A stretch of 19,566 bases of DNA, taken from positions 1-19,566 of the forward strand of contig JADHWR010000018.1 in NCBI GenBank assembly GCA_016783355.1, in the 5' to 3' direction. Both the position numbers and the translations under genes were made by a program. Source of the DNA: Candidatus Omnitrophota bacterium. GTDB taxonomy: Bacteria > Omnitrophota > Gorgyraeia > Gygaellales > JAHJCI01. Below, one piece after another: positions 1 through 8,600 of the stretch; the stretch's first letter is position 1, and every line of letters begins with the position of its first letter. The notes below the pieces were generated by a model. The model ran no database searches and had not been told where the DNA came from. It saw nothing but the letters and a program-made list of their open reading frames with translations.

Positions 1-1
1 T

Positions 2-568
2 ACCACATATTACCCCTCACCCTATGGCGACTACAACGAACTAACTACCCACAGCAATACCAACTTAGCAACAGATGACGGAAACGTAGGCATTGGCACA
101 ACCAGCCCTGGAGCAAAGCTTGAGATTGATGTAAGCACTGATCCTGGAGAATCATTGTGGGGGCTCCATATCAAGTCTGACGGCGCAGATAGCTTCTCAA
201 TGATTAAGCTGGAGAACGAAGATGCTTTTGTAACAGCTGCTCCTTATTGGCGCATTATCCATGCTGATAACGGCAATCTGCATATCCTCAAAGACACTAA
301 TCACGGTATAACCATAGATGATAGAAATGCTAACGTTGGCATCGGAACAATGAGTCCTGATGAGAAATTGCATCTTGTTGGCAGTATCAAGATTGTTGAC
401 GGGAATCAAGGAGCAGATAAGGTTTTAACATCAGATGCTAATGGAGTAGCAAGTTGGCAAGACCCCTCAGGTGTTCCTCCAGGTGGAATTATAATGTGGT
501 CTGGAGCTCTTGTCTCTATTCCTGAAGGCTGGCTTTGTGTGATGGAACAAATGGAACCCCTGATTTAA
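2..568 (+). CDS. Tail-fibre/tail-collar protein, N-terminal part (5' truncated, frameshifted)
   Basis: The frame is open from the window edge, so the true start lies upstream. Two copies of the short motif NVGIGTTSP..KL / NVGIGTMSP..KLHL are visible (around nt 86-125 and 332-376). This motif is common in phage tail-fibre and related bacterial surface fibre proteins. The last residues read GGIIMWSGALVSIPEGWL, the standard beginning of a phage tail collar domain. The frame then falls out of phase at about nt 535 and stops at 566-568. The rest of the collar domain continues in the +1-shifted frame (next entry), so the two entries are one gene interrupted by an apparent single-base loss. Such proteins form distal tail fibres of phages or phage-derived contractile particles; the sequence alone does not say which. 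Confidence 0.75.
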   Translation, partial: TTYYPSPYGDYNELTTHSNTNLATDDGNVGIGTTSPGAKLEIDVSTDPGESLWGLHIKSDGADSFSMIKLENEDAFVTAAPYWRIIHADNGNLHILKDTNHGITIDDRNANVGIGTMSPDEKLHLVGSIKIVDGNQGADKVLTSDANGVASWQDPSGVPPGGIIMWSGALVSIPEGWLCVMEQMEPLI

Positions 569-900
569 GGGATAGATTTATTTATGGATGTTCAGGGGGC
601 GAAAACCCGGGTGCGACTGGCGGGGCAAATACCTATCGCTTAACTGTTTCGCAGTTACCGGCACACACGCATGGCGTTGGTTCATATGCCATTGAGGAGG
701 AAGGAGTTGCTGCATCCTCTGCTGAAAAAGTGTACTATGAGTTTGGCATCGGACACAGATGTGACAACAGAAAGGGTTTCTGCAACAATTGCGGAGGACA
801 CACACATACAATTTCTGGAAATTCCGGGAGCACAGGAGGAGGGGCAGCGATTGACAACCGCCCGGCATACTACAAATTAGCCTTTATAATGAGACTATAG
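535..900 (+). CDS. Phage tail collar domain, C-terminal fragment of the same gene
   Basis: This frame continues the upstream fragment without loss of sequence: GW-L then LCDGTNGTPDLRDRFIYG, which is the canonical collar motif. Two His motifs, AHTHG and GGHTHT, correspond to the metal-coordinating His pairs of collar/receptor-binding tips. The end NRPAYYKLAFIMRL is the usual C-terminus of the family, and TAG is at 898-900. Adding one T to the TTT run at 534-536 would restore a single frame. The position given as start (TTG 535) is therefore only the first codon of this frame, and I see no ribosome binding site for independent initiation. A small Cys cluster (CDNRKGFCNNC) sits between the two His motifs. 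Either the gene is broken, or the assembly lost a base, or (less likely) a programmed shift occurs. Confidence 0.75.
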   Translation: MCDGTNGTPDLRDRFIYGCSGGENPGATGGANTYRLTVSQLPAHTHGVGSYAIEEEGVAASSAEKVYYEFGIGHRCDNRKGFCNNCGGHTHTISGNSGSTGGGAAIDNRPAYYKLAFIMRL

Positions 901-913
901 GGGAAAGACTTCA

Positions 914-1651
914 ATGCGTAAATCATCAGAGATAAAAAAGATTTACATTAATGGTTATGCGAGAACAGATTCTAAAAATAATTCTCGATTATCACGGGTT
1001 TTAAAGTTAGTTGATAAGACGATTCCCAGACACCCACAGCGGATACTTGATGTTGGTTGTGGCGATGGCTCTTTTACAATTGAATTAGGGAAAATATTGA
1101 AGGTAAAAGAAATGTTTGGAATTGACATTTCATCCAATGCTGCAAAAGAAGCCCTCAGTCGTAATGTTAAAGCAGAAATGCTTGATGTAGATGAAGGTGA
1201 TTTACCCTTTGAAGCAAATTATTTTGATTTTGTTTTTTGCGGTAGTCTTATTGAATGTATACTCGATCCAGATCATTTGTTAGATGAGTTATATCGTGTT
1301 CTTTCTCCAAGCGGCCATCTTATTATTACTTTTCCAAATCTTTGTTCCTGGGCAAGCCGAATTGCCATTTTATTTGGCTTCCATCCTTATTATGATCTTA
1401 TTTCGAGAAGATATGATTTAGGTAAACTATTTATTCCAACCACTAAATATAAGAATGAATCAAAGGGCTTTGTCCGTCTATATACTTTTCGTTCTTTTAA
1501 GCAATTGTTAAATATCTATGGGTTAAAAATTATTAGTTCCTGCGGAGCAAGAGAATCTGCCATGCCTACGCTTATGGGTTTATTTGATCAGTTATTGTCT
1601 AAGTTTCCTTCATTTGCTTTTCAGGTTATATGTTTGGCTGTAAAAAAGTAA
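914..1651 (+). CDS. Class I SAM-dependent methyltransferase (type 11-like)
   Basis: 245 residues, a normal length for a stand-alone class I methyltransferase. Motif I, ILDVGCGDGSF (residues about 43-53), binds S-adenosylmethionine. GIDIS about 25 residues later is motif II with the acidic residue contacting the ribose. DLPFEANYFDFVFC is the post-motif II region typical of Methyltransf_11, and HLLDELYRVLSPSGHLIITFPN is motif III with the following strand. The C-terminal half (YTFRSFKQLLNIYGLKIISS) matches the substrate-side helix-strand common in O- or C-methyltransferases acting on glycans, lipids or small molecules, but I cannot name the substrate. The start is ATG 914, preceded by an AGGGG-like ribosome binding site about ten bases upstream. 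It begins 13 bp after the collar gene and could be co-transcribed. The sequence is visibly more AT-rich than the collar gene, perhaps reflecting separate origin. Confidence 0.85.
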   Translation: MRKSSEIKKIYINGYARTDSKNNSRLSRVLKLVDKTIPRHPQRILDVGCGDGSFTIELGKILKVKEMFGIDISSNAAKEALSRNVKAEMLDVDEGDLPFEANYFDFVFCGSLIECILDPDHLLDELYRVLSPSGHLIITFPNLCSWASRIAILFGFHPYYDLISRRYDLGKLFIPTTKYKNESKGFVRLYTFRSFKQLLNIYGLKIISSCGARESAMPTLMGLFDQLLSKFPSFAFQVICLAVKK

Positions 1652-1714
1652 GCAAGCCTGCTTCTACGATAAGAGTCACAGAGTATTCAGGTATTCCTTA
1701 AATGTCCACTCTGA

Positions 1715-1741
1715 ATTTTTGGAAGTCCGACTTCCAAAAAT
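1715..1741. repeat. Perfect 12-bp inverted repeat (hairpin)
   Basis: Arms ATTTTTGGAAGT and ACTTCCAAAAAT pair perfectly around a CCG loop. It lies 63 bases after the methyltransferase stop. The T-run is inside the 5' arm and no U-tract follows the 3' arm, so it is not a canonical intrinsic terminator on either strand. It looks more like a REP-type palindrome, although RNA-end protection remains possible. Confidence 0.7.
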
Positions 1742-1853
1742 CTTCCAAAATTGGTTTCGCAAGGTTACCTTACCAGACGGGTGGCAGTCAAGACGGAGTC
1801 CTCATTCGGCCGCAATGAAATGAGCACGAATGAGGTGGATTGGCAATGTCAAA

Positions 1854-1897
1854 CGGGGACACCCTTACGAACAGCTGGAGGGCATGTCCCTCGAACA
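1854..1897. repeat. Direct repeat block, copy 1
   Basis: The block begins CGGGGACACCCTTACGAACA and ends CATGTCCCTCGAACA. It matches 2322-2364 with only a few differences and one indel. Confidence 0.65.
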
Positions 1898-2109
1898 GTA
1901 GCAGAAACAGCCCTTTATGTACTGATTTTGTCCGTGAAATCTGCATGGTTTGCAATGTCCACTCTGAGTTATTCGTTCGGGAAAATGTCCAATGTGCAAT
2001 GTCCACTCTGGAAAAATAATGTCCACTCTGCCTTATTTGTTCGGGAAATGTCCAATGTGGGTTATTCGTTCTTAAAATGTCCACTCTGTGGAGGGGACGG
2101 ATCTCCTTT

Positions 2110-2226
2110 ATGAGCGGGTCCTGTCTCGGCAGAGCCCAAAATTGTCCTCACTCAAGGGGAAGCCTCTATAGGGTGTAATTCGCTGCGGGCTATTTTGGGC
2201 CGCCCACCGCCTCGCCACCCGCTCAT
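2110..2226. repeat. 117-bp imperfect palindromic element (MITE-like)
   Basis: The outer arms ATGAGCGGGT (2110-2119) and ACCCGCTCAT (2217-2226) are perfect 10-bp inverted repeats. Inner arms GCCCAAAAT (2134-2142) and ATTTTGGGC (2192-2200) pair for 9 bp in the same register. The element is GC-richer than its surroundings. No reading frame in it looks like a protein. A miniature inverted-repeat element or a structured RNA are the two readings; I favour the former because it sits in a field of other repeats. Confidence 0.55.
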
Positions 2227-2272
2227 CCACCCTAAATCGAGAAGTCAGCGAATCCCCATTACAGGCGTGAAA

Positions 2273-2326
2273 GGACTGTCCCTGAGCTGTCATTGCAAGC
2301 CCCGAAGGGGGCGAAGCAATCTGGGG
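2273..2326 (-). repeat. Dispersed repeat, copy 1 (GCTTCG...GCAATGACAG family)
   Basis: On the minus strand it reads AGATTGCTTCGC, then CTTCGG, then GCAATGACAG, then CTCAGGGACAGTCC. The same order occurs on the plus strand at 19265-19306 and 19328-19365, and the GACAG..CTCAGGG..AGTCCTT tail recurs at 19397-19420. The family is therefore present at both ends of the giant gene. It is the kind of short, palindrome-bearing intergenic repeat found in many copies in some bacterial genomes. Confidence 0.7.
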
Positions 2327-2364
2327 ATACCTTTGCGAACAACTGGAGGCATGTCCCTCGAACA
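2322..2364. repeat. Direct repeat block, copy 2
   Basis: Near-identical to 1854-1897. It reads TGGGGATACCTTTGCGAACA and ends CATGTCCCTCGAACA. A shorter echo, GGCATGTTCCCTGGACA, follows at about 2369-2385. Confidence 0.65.
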
Positions 2365-2457
2365 ACTCAAGGCATGTTCCCTGGACACTGGACAGGTTTT
2401 ATCCGTGTAATCCGTGGTATGGTTTGGAAACGCTTTCTTTTCCCATTAGATTTCCTA

Positions 2458-2486
2458 TTGACAGCGTCGAATATGTATGTTATATT
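2458..2486 (+). promoter_or_regulatory. Sigma-70-type promoter for the riboswitch and giant gene
   Basis: The -35 box TTGACA (2458-2463) is perfect. After exactly 17 bases comes the -10 box TATATT (2481-2486), preceded by TGT, an extended -10 element. Transcription would begin near 2493, just before the first paired strand of the c-di-GMP aptamer. This gives a leader of about 160 bases for the giant ORF. Box match, spacing and position relative to the riboswitch support each other. Confidence 0.8.
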
Positions 2487-2501
2487 TAAGTAGACATTGA
2501 A

Positions 2502-2577
2502 AAGGTAACGAAAAGGCAAATCCTGAGAAATCAGGAGACGCAAAGCCGCGGGTCTGAAAAGATAGCCGGGTTGCCGA
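2502..2577 (+). ncRNA. Cyclic di-GMP-I (GEMM-I) riboswitch aptamer
   Basis: The sequence carries the conserved GEMM-I signature in order: AAGGCAAA, a stem TCCTGA/TCAGGA closed by a GAAA tetraloop (2521-2536), the invariant GACGCAAAGCC (2537-2547), a second stem ending TCT-GAAA-AGA (2553-2562), then TAGCCGGGTTGCCGA (2563-2577). P1 can form between GGTAAC (2504-2509) and GTTGCC (2570-2575). In this family the GAAA loop of P2 docks on a receptor in P3, and c-di-GMP is bound at the three-helix junction. It lies between a strong promoter and the ATG of the giant ORF, so it should make that gene's expression respond to c-di-GMP, the second messenger for motile/sessile decisions. Confidence 0.92.
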
Positions 2578-2613
2578 GAAACCAAAAAAAGTTCTTGACA
2601 AGTCGGCTTTTTT
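2573..2613 (+). terminator. Intrinsic terminator in the riboswitch expression platform
   Basis: GCCGA (2573-2577) can pair with TCGGC (2603-2607), followed directly by TTTTTT (2608-2613). The 5' half overlaps the 3' strand of aptamer P1 (GTTGCC, 2570-2575), so aptamer and terminator are mutually exclusive. If ligand stabilises P1, termination would be prevented, giving an ON switch. The stem is short with a long loop (possible inner pairing CTT/AAG around 2594-2602), so the polarity call is tentative. Confidence 0.6.
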
Positions 2614-2654
2614 GTTATACGCTTATTAAGAACTTTTAAAAAGCATTTAAAAAG

Positions 2655-5600
2655 ATGCAAGAGAAAAGAACAGATTATAATGGGGGAAAGGGGGAAAATT
2701 TAGATTCCTCCATTGTATATATAGGTAAGCCTGCTTTCAAATCCAGTTTTAAAACCTGGATCAGAATAGTTGCTTTTGTTATCGTCGCTGTTTTCTTGCC
2801 TCAGCAGGTTGCCCAGGCAGTTGAATATGACTGGCGGGTTTTATGGCAAAGGCCGACGACTTCAACATTCAACCCCTCTTATCTTAAAGATATCACCTCA
2901 ATCAATATTCCTCTTGCAATCAAAAGAATCCTCACCGATATTTCTGGTAAAGATGTTAACGCAATTAAGCTCTCCTCAAATTTAATCTTAGAATTAGAAA
3001 AACCCCTTAATTTAAGCAAAGAAAAAATTGAGGAAATTTATGAGTGGCTGCGCGGCAAACCCTGCGGCTCAAAGGCATTATATGATTTCTTACGCTATAA
3101 GGGTGTTTCTGTCTATGAAGAGGATGTTGCTGTTTTAGCATTGAGCATTGATATCTTAAATGATGTAGTTAAGCCTGAGGGAGAGCCTGAGGTTATTAAA
3201 AATTCCTTATACGCCCTTTCCCAGGCATCAGATTTCTTTGGCCACAAACTTTACCCCGTAAAGATTGAAACTAACGCTATAACGCAAGAACCCTATAGCG
3301 CAATAACTCCCTTCATTGCCCACCTCAAAGGCGACCACTATATTTTAGTAACCAAGATTAGTCAGGATAAGGTTTATTTCCTTGATGAGCACAATGAGGA
3401 ATTTCTGCCAGTTGAGAGGTTCCTTGAGCAGTTTAGCGGTTATGCTTTAATTAAGGGACAGTCCCCTGCGGGGACAGTCCCTATAATAACAGTCATTACT
3501 GATAACGAAGCCAAATCCATTCTCGGTGCGCGCAAGCGTCGTGGCGGAGGATTTGATTGGGGCAAGTGGGCAACACAGTTGGGAATAACGGTTGTCACAA
3601 CCGTAGTTTTAAGTGGACTAAAGGTTGGTACAGAGGCAACAAAGGTTGCTCAAACGAAAAACAGTCTTCAATGGTCAGGTTTTGGCGGAAGAGTAGGTTG
3701 GGGTCTATCTTCTCAGGCGTGGCAGGGAATTAGCCAGAGTCTTAGCAGGAATATGGCTTATTTGTATACAGCTAAGACAGTAGTAAATATAGGTCAGATG
3801 GCTGGCTGGAAACCTTCAACTACACGCCTCATCGCAGGAGCTATTGGTGGTGGAGTAATGGGTCTTGCTGGTGGATTGGGTAATTTAGTTGCTGCACCTT
3901 CTGCCTTTGGAAAGTTTGCTACTGGTGCGGCAATTGGCCTTACTCAGACTAGTGTGACTGAATTAGCCATAGATAAATGGAACATGAGTCCTTCCATCGC
4001 CTCTTTTGTAAGCACAATTCCGGCAATGGTGGTTGGTTCTGCTTTAAATACCAAATTTGGAGGCTATACACCAGAGAGCATTGACAAGCAATATAAGATA
4101 TATGAACAGACGCATCCAGGTATTACTAGAGATCAATTTATTAGGGACGTACAAAGACTACCTATGGATGGTTTTGCCCCCAATCAATGGGCTACCGCCG
4201 GATTTAAACATGTATGGAATCACGTCTGGTCTAATGGCACAGCCGGCCCTCTTCTTGTCAATGGCATAACCATTGGTTTAGAAGAAGTCATTAGACGCAA
4301 TACCAATATTGACCCTGCCTACAACTCAATGGTTGGGGCAGCAATGCGTCCAGTTGTCAGTGGCTTATTAAATCATAATAATACAGAATTAAAATGGCAT
4401 GAGGCAATTGGTCAAGCAATTGGCCAGGGTATTGTAGAGGCCGGCCTTTCTTATGGGGTTGCCCATTTAGAAAAATCCCTCAATTTTGACAATCCCTTTA
4501 TGGAGGCATTTGTAGCCAGTTCTCTAATGGCTACAGCGAGAGGGGTGTTATTTTCTTTAGGGGCAGAGAAAAAATTCCAAGGGATTAAGGAACCTGGCGG
4601 GCTTGTTAATCCGACAGAAATAAGCGAACGTAAACCAAGTAGTTTATTTGAGAATGTGATTGGCTCTACATTTTCCCATTGGCAAGAGGCTGGCTTGCGA
4701 ACTCTTAGCCTAGGTTATTATGGCCGTGAGGAGTCATTCTTTGGCGAGATGACTTACTTTACCAATCTTCTTGACTTCACTTATAACGCCTCCCAGCTAG
4801 GTTTTGGTCAAGCAATGGTTATGTATGGCACTGATGTTTATCATTATGCAGGCAGAAACATTCTTTCAGAAATTTTTGATGGTGTCCGCACAGGTGCATT
4901 TTATGTGAAAAATTTAGAAGAAGGAAGTTTAGAGAAGATTATAAAACTTCCTCATAAAAGATCGATCATACTTCAAGATCCGGATTCAGGATTAAAGCTT
5001 TCTCAACAAGCTGATATTAGGAGCTGGGTAGCTTATTCCTTAGATGGAAGGAAGAGCACAATCTTGGCTTTTTCTCCAGAAAGCAAAGCCACTTATTCGA
5101 TAGTAAGCTCTAAAGAAGAACTACAAAAGGCAATAGGCGACATAGAGAATCTGAAGAAAAAAGAATTTATCCAAGAAATAGCATTAAAGGGGCTGAAAGA
5201 AGTAAAATTTGATCAGGCGAATTGGGATGAGACTGGTAATTATAAAGCGGTGCTTTTAGGAACAGGTTCTCAGTTAACTATTTCACCTAGATTATTACTA
5301 GATGGAAAAGACTTATCTGAGCTTCCAAACGATAATCTTAATAAAATAGAAACCATAGGTGGTATAGATATAAAAATAGATAAACTCATAGGGGGTATAA
5401 ATCTTAGCGAAGGGGAAGTAGGTATTTTGGTAACCGCGGATAATAGAGGAAATCTTCGTGTTGACCATAATTCGCCTACTTACTCTGAAGGAGCAAAGTG
5501 GAAGATATTAACGCGATTTGAAGAAAGAGTTGATGGCGCAGCTACCACTGTGGATGCGTTAACAGGTATTCATTTCTCCTCTGATACCTGGCTCGGTTAC

Positions 5601-8600
5601 CTAAAGGGCCAAAAAGGAAATATTACAATTGGAGAAAATAATTTTACTGGAGATGCTTTCCTTATAAAAGAATACAAGGACTTTCAGGTTAGACTTGCTA
5701 TTTCTGACAGAGAACAGGGAACGGCTAATATAGATGTGGGTGGGGAATTTTCAGGAGGACTTTCAGGTGAATTTGGACACTTAATTAAAGAAGAAGGTGT
5801 GTTAGGAGTAACTCCTACGTTAAATAGTGAGATAGTTGAGAATTTAGGAATTACTCCTGCAAGAAATGTAGCTTTAACAATAAATGATAAGACTGTTTTA
5901 AATTCATTTAGAATAGCAGAGGTAGAAGTTTATGATGCTAAAACAAGAGAACAAAGAAAAGAAAGTCCCTATGAAAAGGCCTATATTGTTGGAGGAGAAG
6001 GAGATTTTACTGTAACAGGATTTAAACCCTCTGATGAGGAAACAAAAGAAATAAGAGTATTACAATCAAAGTGGAATGCTTATGGACATGACACAAAAGA
6101 AGGAAAGAGATTCTATACTCAAGAAACAATACCTGATAAAAAAGCCCCACGGATAGAATTTGAACTTACTGAGTCGAGATTTAATGAAGGATTCATGGCA
6201 AGGGCTACCTGGCAGGATGATGGAGCGCAGACTTTTATTGAGAAGGACAATCAGCTTACTGTAAATGGGCTTACTCTTAAACCAGGGACAATCTATGAAA
6301 TTAAGGATGGCAAGATATCTCCTACAAAAAACAAAGTAGATGTGGGTATAGTTGGATTTCGGGTAGGTGAAAATAAACCAACAGTAGGCCTTCTTGCAGG
6401 AAATTCTTTTATAGGAAGAGGAGACACTCAGTTTGCTACCAGCTTGGTTTTAAATGAAGAAAGAGAACTTCCCTTAGAACAGACAGTAAATTTAAATAGA
6501 GTCCAGATTATTAGTTTAATTAACCCATCGGAAAATCAGTTAAGAAGCGGACAGATATCAAAACAGCAGGCTAAAGATATTCTTAACCAATTGGGAAAAG
6601 AAGGCGATTCGCAGCTATTGTTGCAGGATTTTTGGAAAGACAAAAATCCGGATGCACAAATACCAGAAAAAATAGAAGCTCAGTTTAGTAGTAAAATTAC
6701 TCTTAAATCTGGAGAGATGCCTTTTTACCGTACGCCCCAGGATAAAGCAGTAAGTGATCTCCCAAACTATTTAGGAAGTGGAGTGTATGTGAGACCAGAA
6801 AATGTTATTGCTTCCCCAGAGTATAAATATGAGGTATCCGTTGATGGTAAAACGTTTGGCTCGGGAACTGGTAGATTACTAATAGAAAATGGTAAGATTT
6901 ACGCAGATGCATCGAAAGGATTTGAGTGGTTTAATATTCCTACTACTTTGGGTAGCAGCAAAACCAGTGTCCCTTACGAAGAAAAGATTAGACAAAGTAA
7001 TACCAGTGTTTCATTCATAAGTAGATTCTCAGAAGGCAAAATTCCTGTTTTAACCTTAGGGGAGCTCAACGGTGCATTTAATACCTTAAGAGGAGATTTC
7101 CAGGGACAAGTTAATGTGGATGTGTTACATTTCCAGAAAGTACATTTTGGTGACCAAGAAGGAACTTATCATTACAATATGCTTACTTTACTTAAGGGCA
7201 CAGGTAACTTAACTTATGGAAAGGAGGGCGATAGCTACATCCCATCTTATTCAGAAAATAGCAAAGTTTCTTATGCTTTTAATACACTGAGTTTTCTTAA
7301 TAATGTTGCGGAATTAAAGAGGGCGCAAGAGTTAAAGCCAGATGAAAAAATTTCTTCTGTTTATGCCTTAGGAGTATATAGCAAGGACCAAGCGTGGAAA
7401 GCAGTAGCTACTTTGGATGGAAAAACCCAACTTATACCTCAACTTCGTGATAGAGAAACACCAGAAGGAACTTTTGACCGATATTTAGAGATAGAGAATG
7501 ATAAGTTATTTTATGAGAATATAGAAGGTGGATTAACTGTTGCAGGTGTAGAGAGGAAAGTATACGATGAAATATCAAAAATGTTGCGATTCAGTAGCGA
7601 TGTAGAAAATGTCAGGTTTATTCGTAACAATCTGGTTTCTCCTACTGGGACGAAATTAACCAAAGAAGGAATAGCGCAAGAAATTCAAAAGGGAATAGAA
7701 AATACAACATTAATATCTAATGAGGAAATAGAAAATAAAATTAAGAATGATTTACAATCTGCATTAGCTGAATTAAAGAAGTTAGAAAAATCTCCTTCTG
7801 ATGGCCAGTTAGGGGAAATAATGGCTGAGCATATACAACCTGTCTTAGTTAAGCTGGCAGAATCCTTGAAAGAGGAGTTTAATAAAGACCCAGATACATG
7901 GCAGAGTAGGCATTATCAAACAATTATGAAAATTACAAGCCCTGAATCTGTAAAGCTGGTATCTGAGGATGGCAAAATAACATGGATAGAAGAAGGAAGC
8001 GGGAAATTAGGATTAGGTGCAGACTTTAGTGGCAATTTACGTTCGCTTGCCGGTTTTCCTGGAACTATATTCGATGTTAGAAATAGAACAGAAGAGAATC
8101 CTTTTGTGGTTTATCAGGCTAACCCAGTTAAGATAGAGGAGAAAGAAATTACACCTTACCTAACAGTTTGGGGAGATGGTACAGATAAGCGCGCTCAAAT
8201 ACATATTGACCCACTCCTGGGTATTTTTGGCGATAAAGCACCTACCACGCGTTTTGAACAAGTAAATGTTATTTCTAAAAATATTATAAATGGAAATAAT
8301 AAATATGTAAAAGAGGGCTCTATTCTGGCAGAAATAACACAAAGAGGGGCTTTTAGGGATTATTTTGAACGAGTCTTAACAGAATTCATATCAGGGGGTA
8401 TAAAAGAAGATAAAGGAGAAACCTTTAGACTTAATGATAGAGTATTTAAATTAGTCAAAGAAATAGCTACAGACTGGCATCTTCACAAGAGTGAGAAGGA
8501 TTATGTGAGAAATTTATGGTCACGGCTTCATAGTAAGATAGGAGAAGAGGGAGTTTTAGGAAAGTTTATCTCCTATCTGCGTTCAGAGAGATTTTATTTA

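Larger units (their letters stand above)
1701..2088. repeat. Five copies of AATGTCCACTCTG with interleaved AATGTCCAATGTG
   Basis: Exact 13-mers lie at 1701-1713, 1954-1966, 1998-2010, 2018-2030 and 2076-2088. Between the last four, a longer block TTATTCGTTCGGGAAA(A)TGTCC followed by AATGTG recurs at 1969-1996 and 2033-2059, with a degenerate third copy from 2062. Spacing is irregular and there are no conserved spacers, so this is not CRISPR. Several nearby TGTCCA-type sites resemble the multi-copy transposase-binding ends of some insertion sequences (IS21-like). No transposase is present, so this may be a relic or a nested set of solo ends. Confidence 0.65.
1652..2457. other. Repeat-filled intergenic region without a credible gene
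   Basis: About 800 bases between the methyltransferase and the next promoter. Reading frames of up to 120 codons exist on both strands but are made of translated repeats and show no protein motif, so I call none. The region holds, in order: a perfect 12-bp-stem hairpin (1715-1741), a 9-bp inverted repeat (1800-1835), the first copy of a 43-44 bp block (1854-1897), an array of AATGTCCACTCTG motifs (1954-2088), a 117-bp imperfect palindrome (2110-2226), a GCAATGACAG-type dispersed repeat (2273-2326) and the second copy of the 43-44 bp block (2322-2364). It ends with a degenerate echo of TCCGTGnAATC (1930s and about 2400-2420). Confidence 0.7.

Noticed and set aside
1715..1741. Intrinsic terminator for the methyltransferase
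   Set aside because: The stem is perfect but no U-tract follows it on either strand, so it was kept as an inverted repeat.
1954..2088. CRISPR array
   Set aside because: Repeat units are only 13 bp, with irregular spacing, and the spacers are themselves repeats.
1751..2113. 120-codon plus-strand frame in the intergenic region
   Set aside because: It is a translation of the TGTCCA repeat array and has no motif, ribosome binding site or protein-like composition.
2108..2365. 85-codon minus-strand frame
   Set aside because: It covers the palindromic element and the GCAATGACAG repeat (IASPPSGLAMT is a typical repeat translation).
3454..3482. Terminator or attenuator inside the giant gene
   Set aside because: It is a strong hairpin but has no following T-run and lies in an open frame, so it was called a palindromic repeat.
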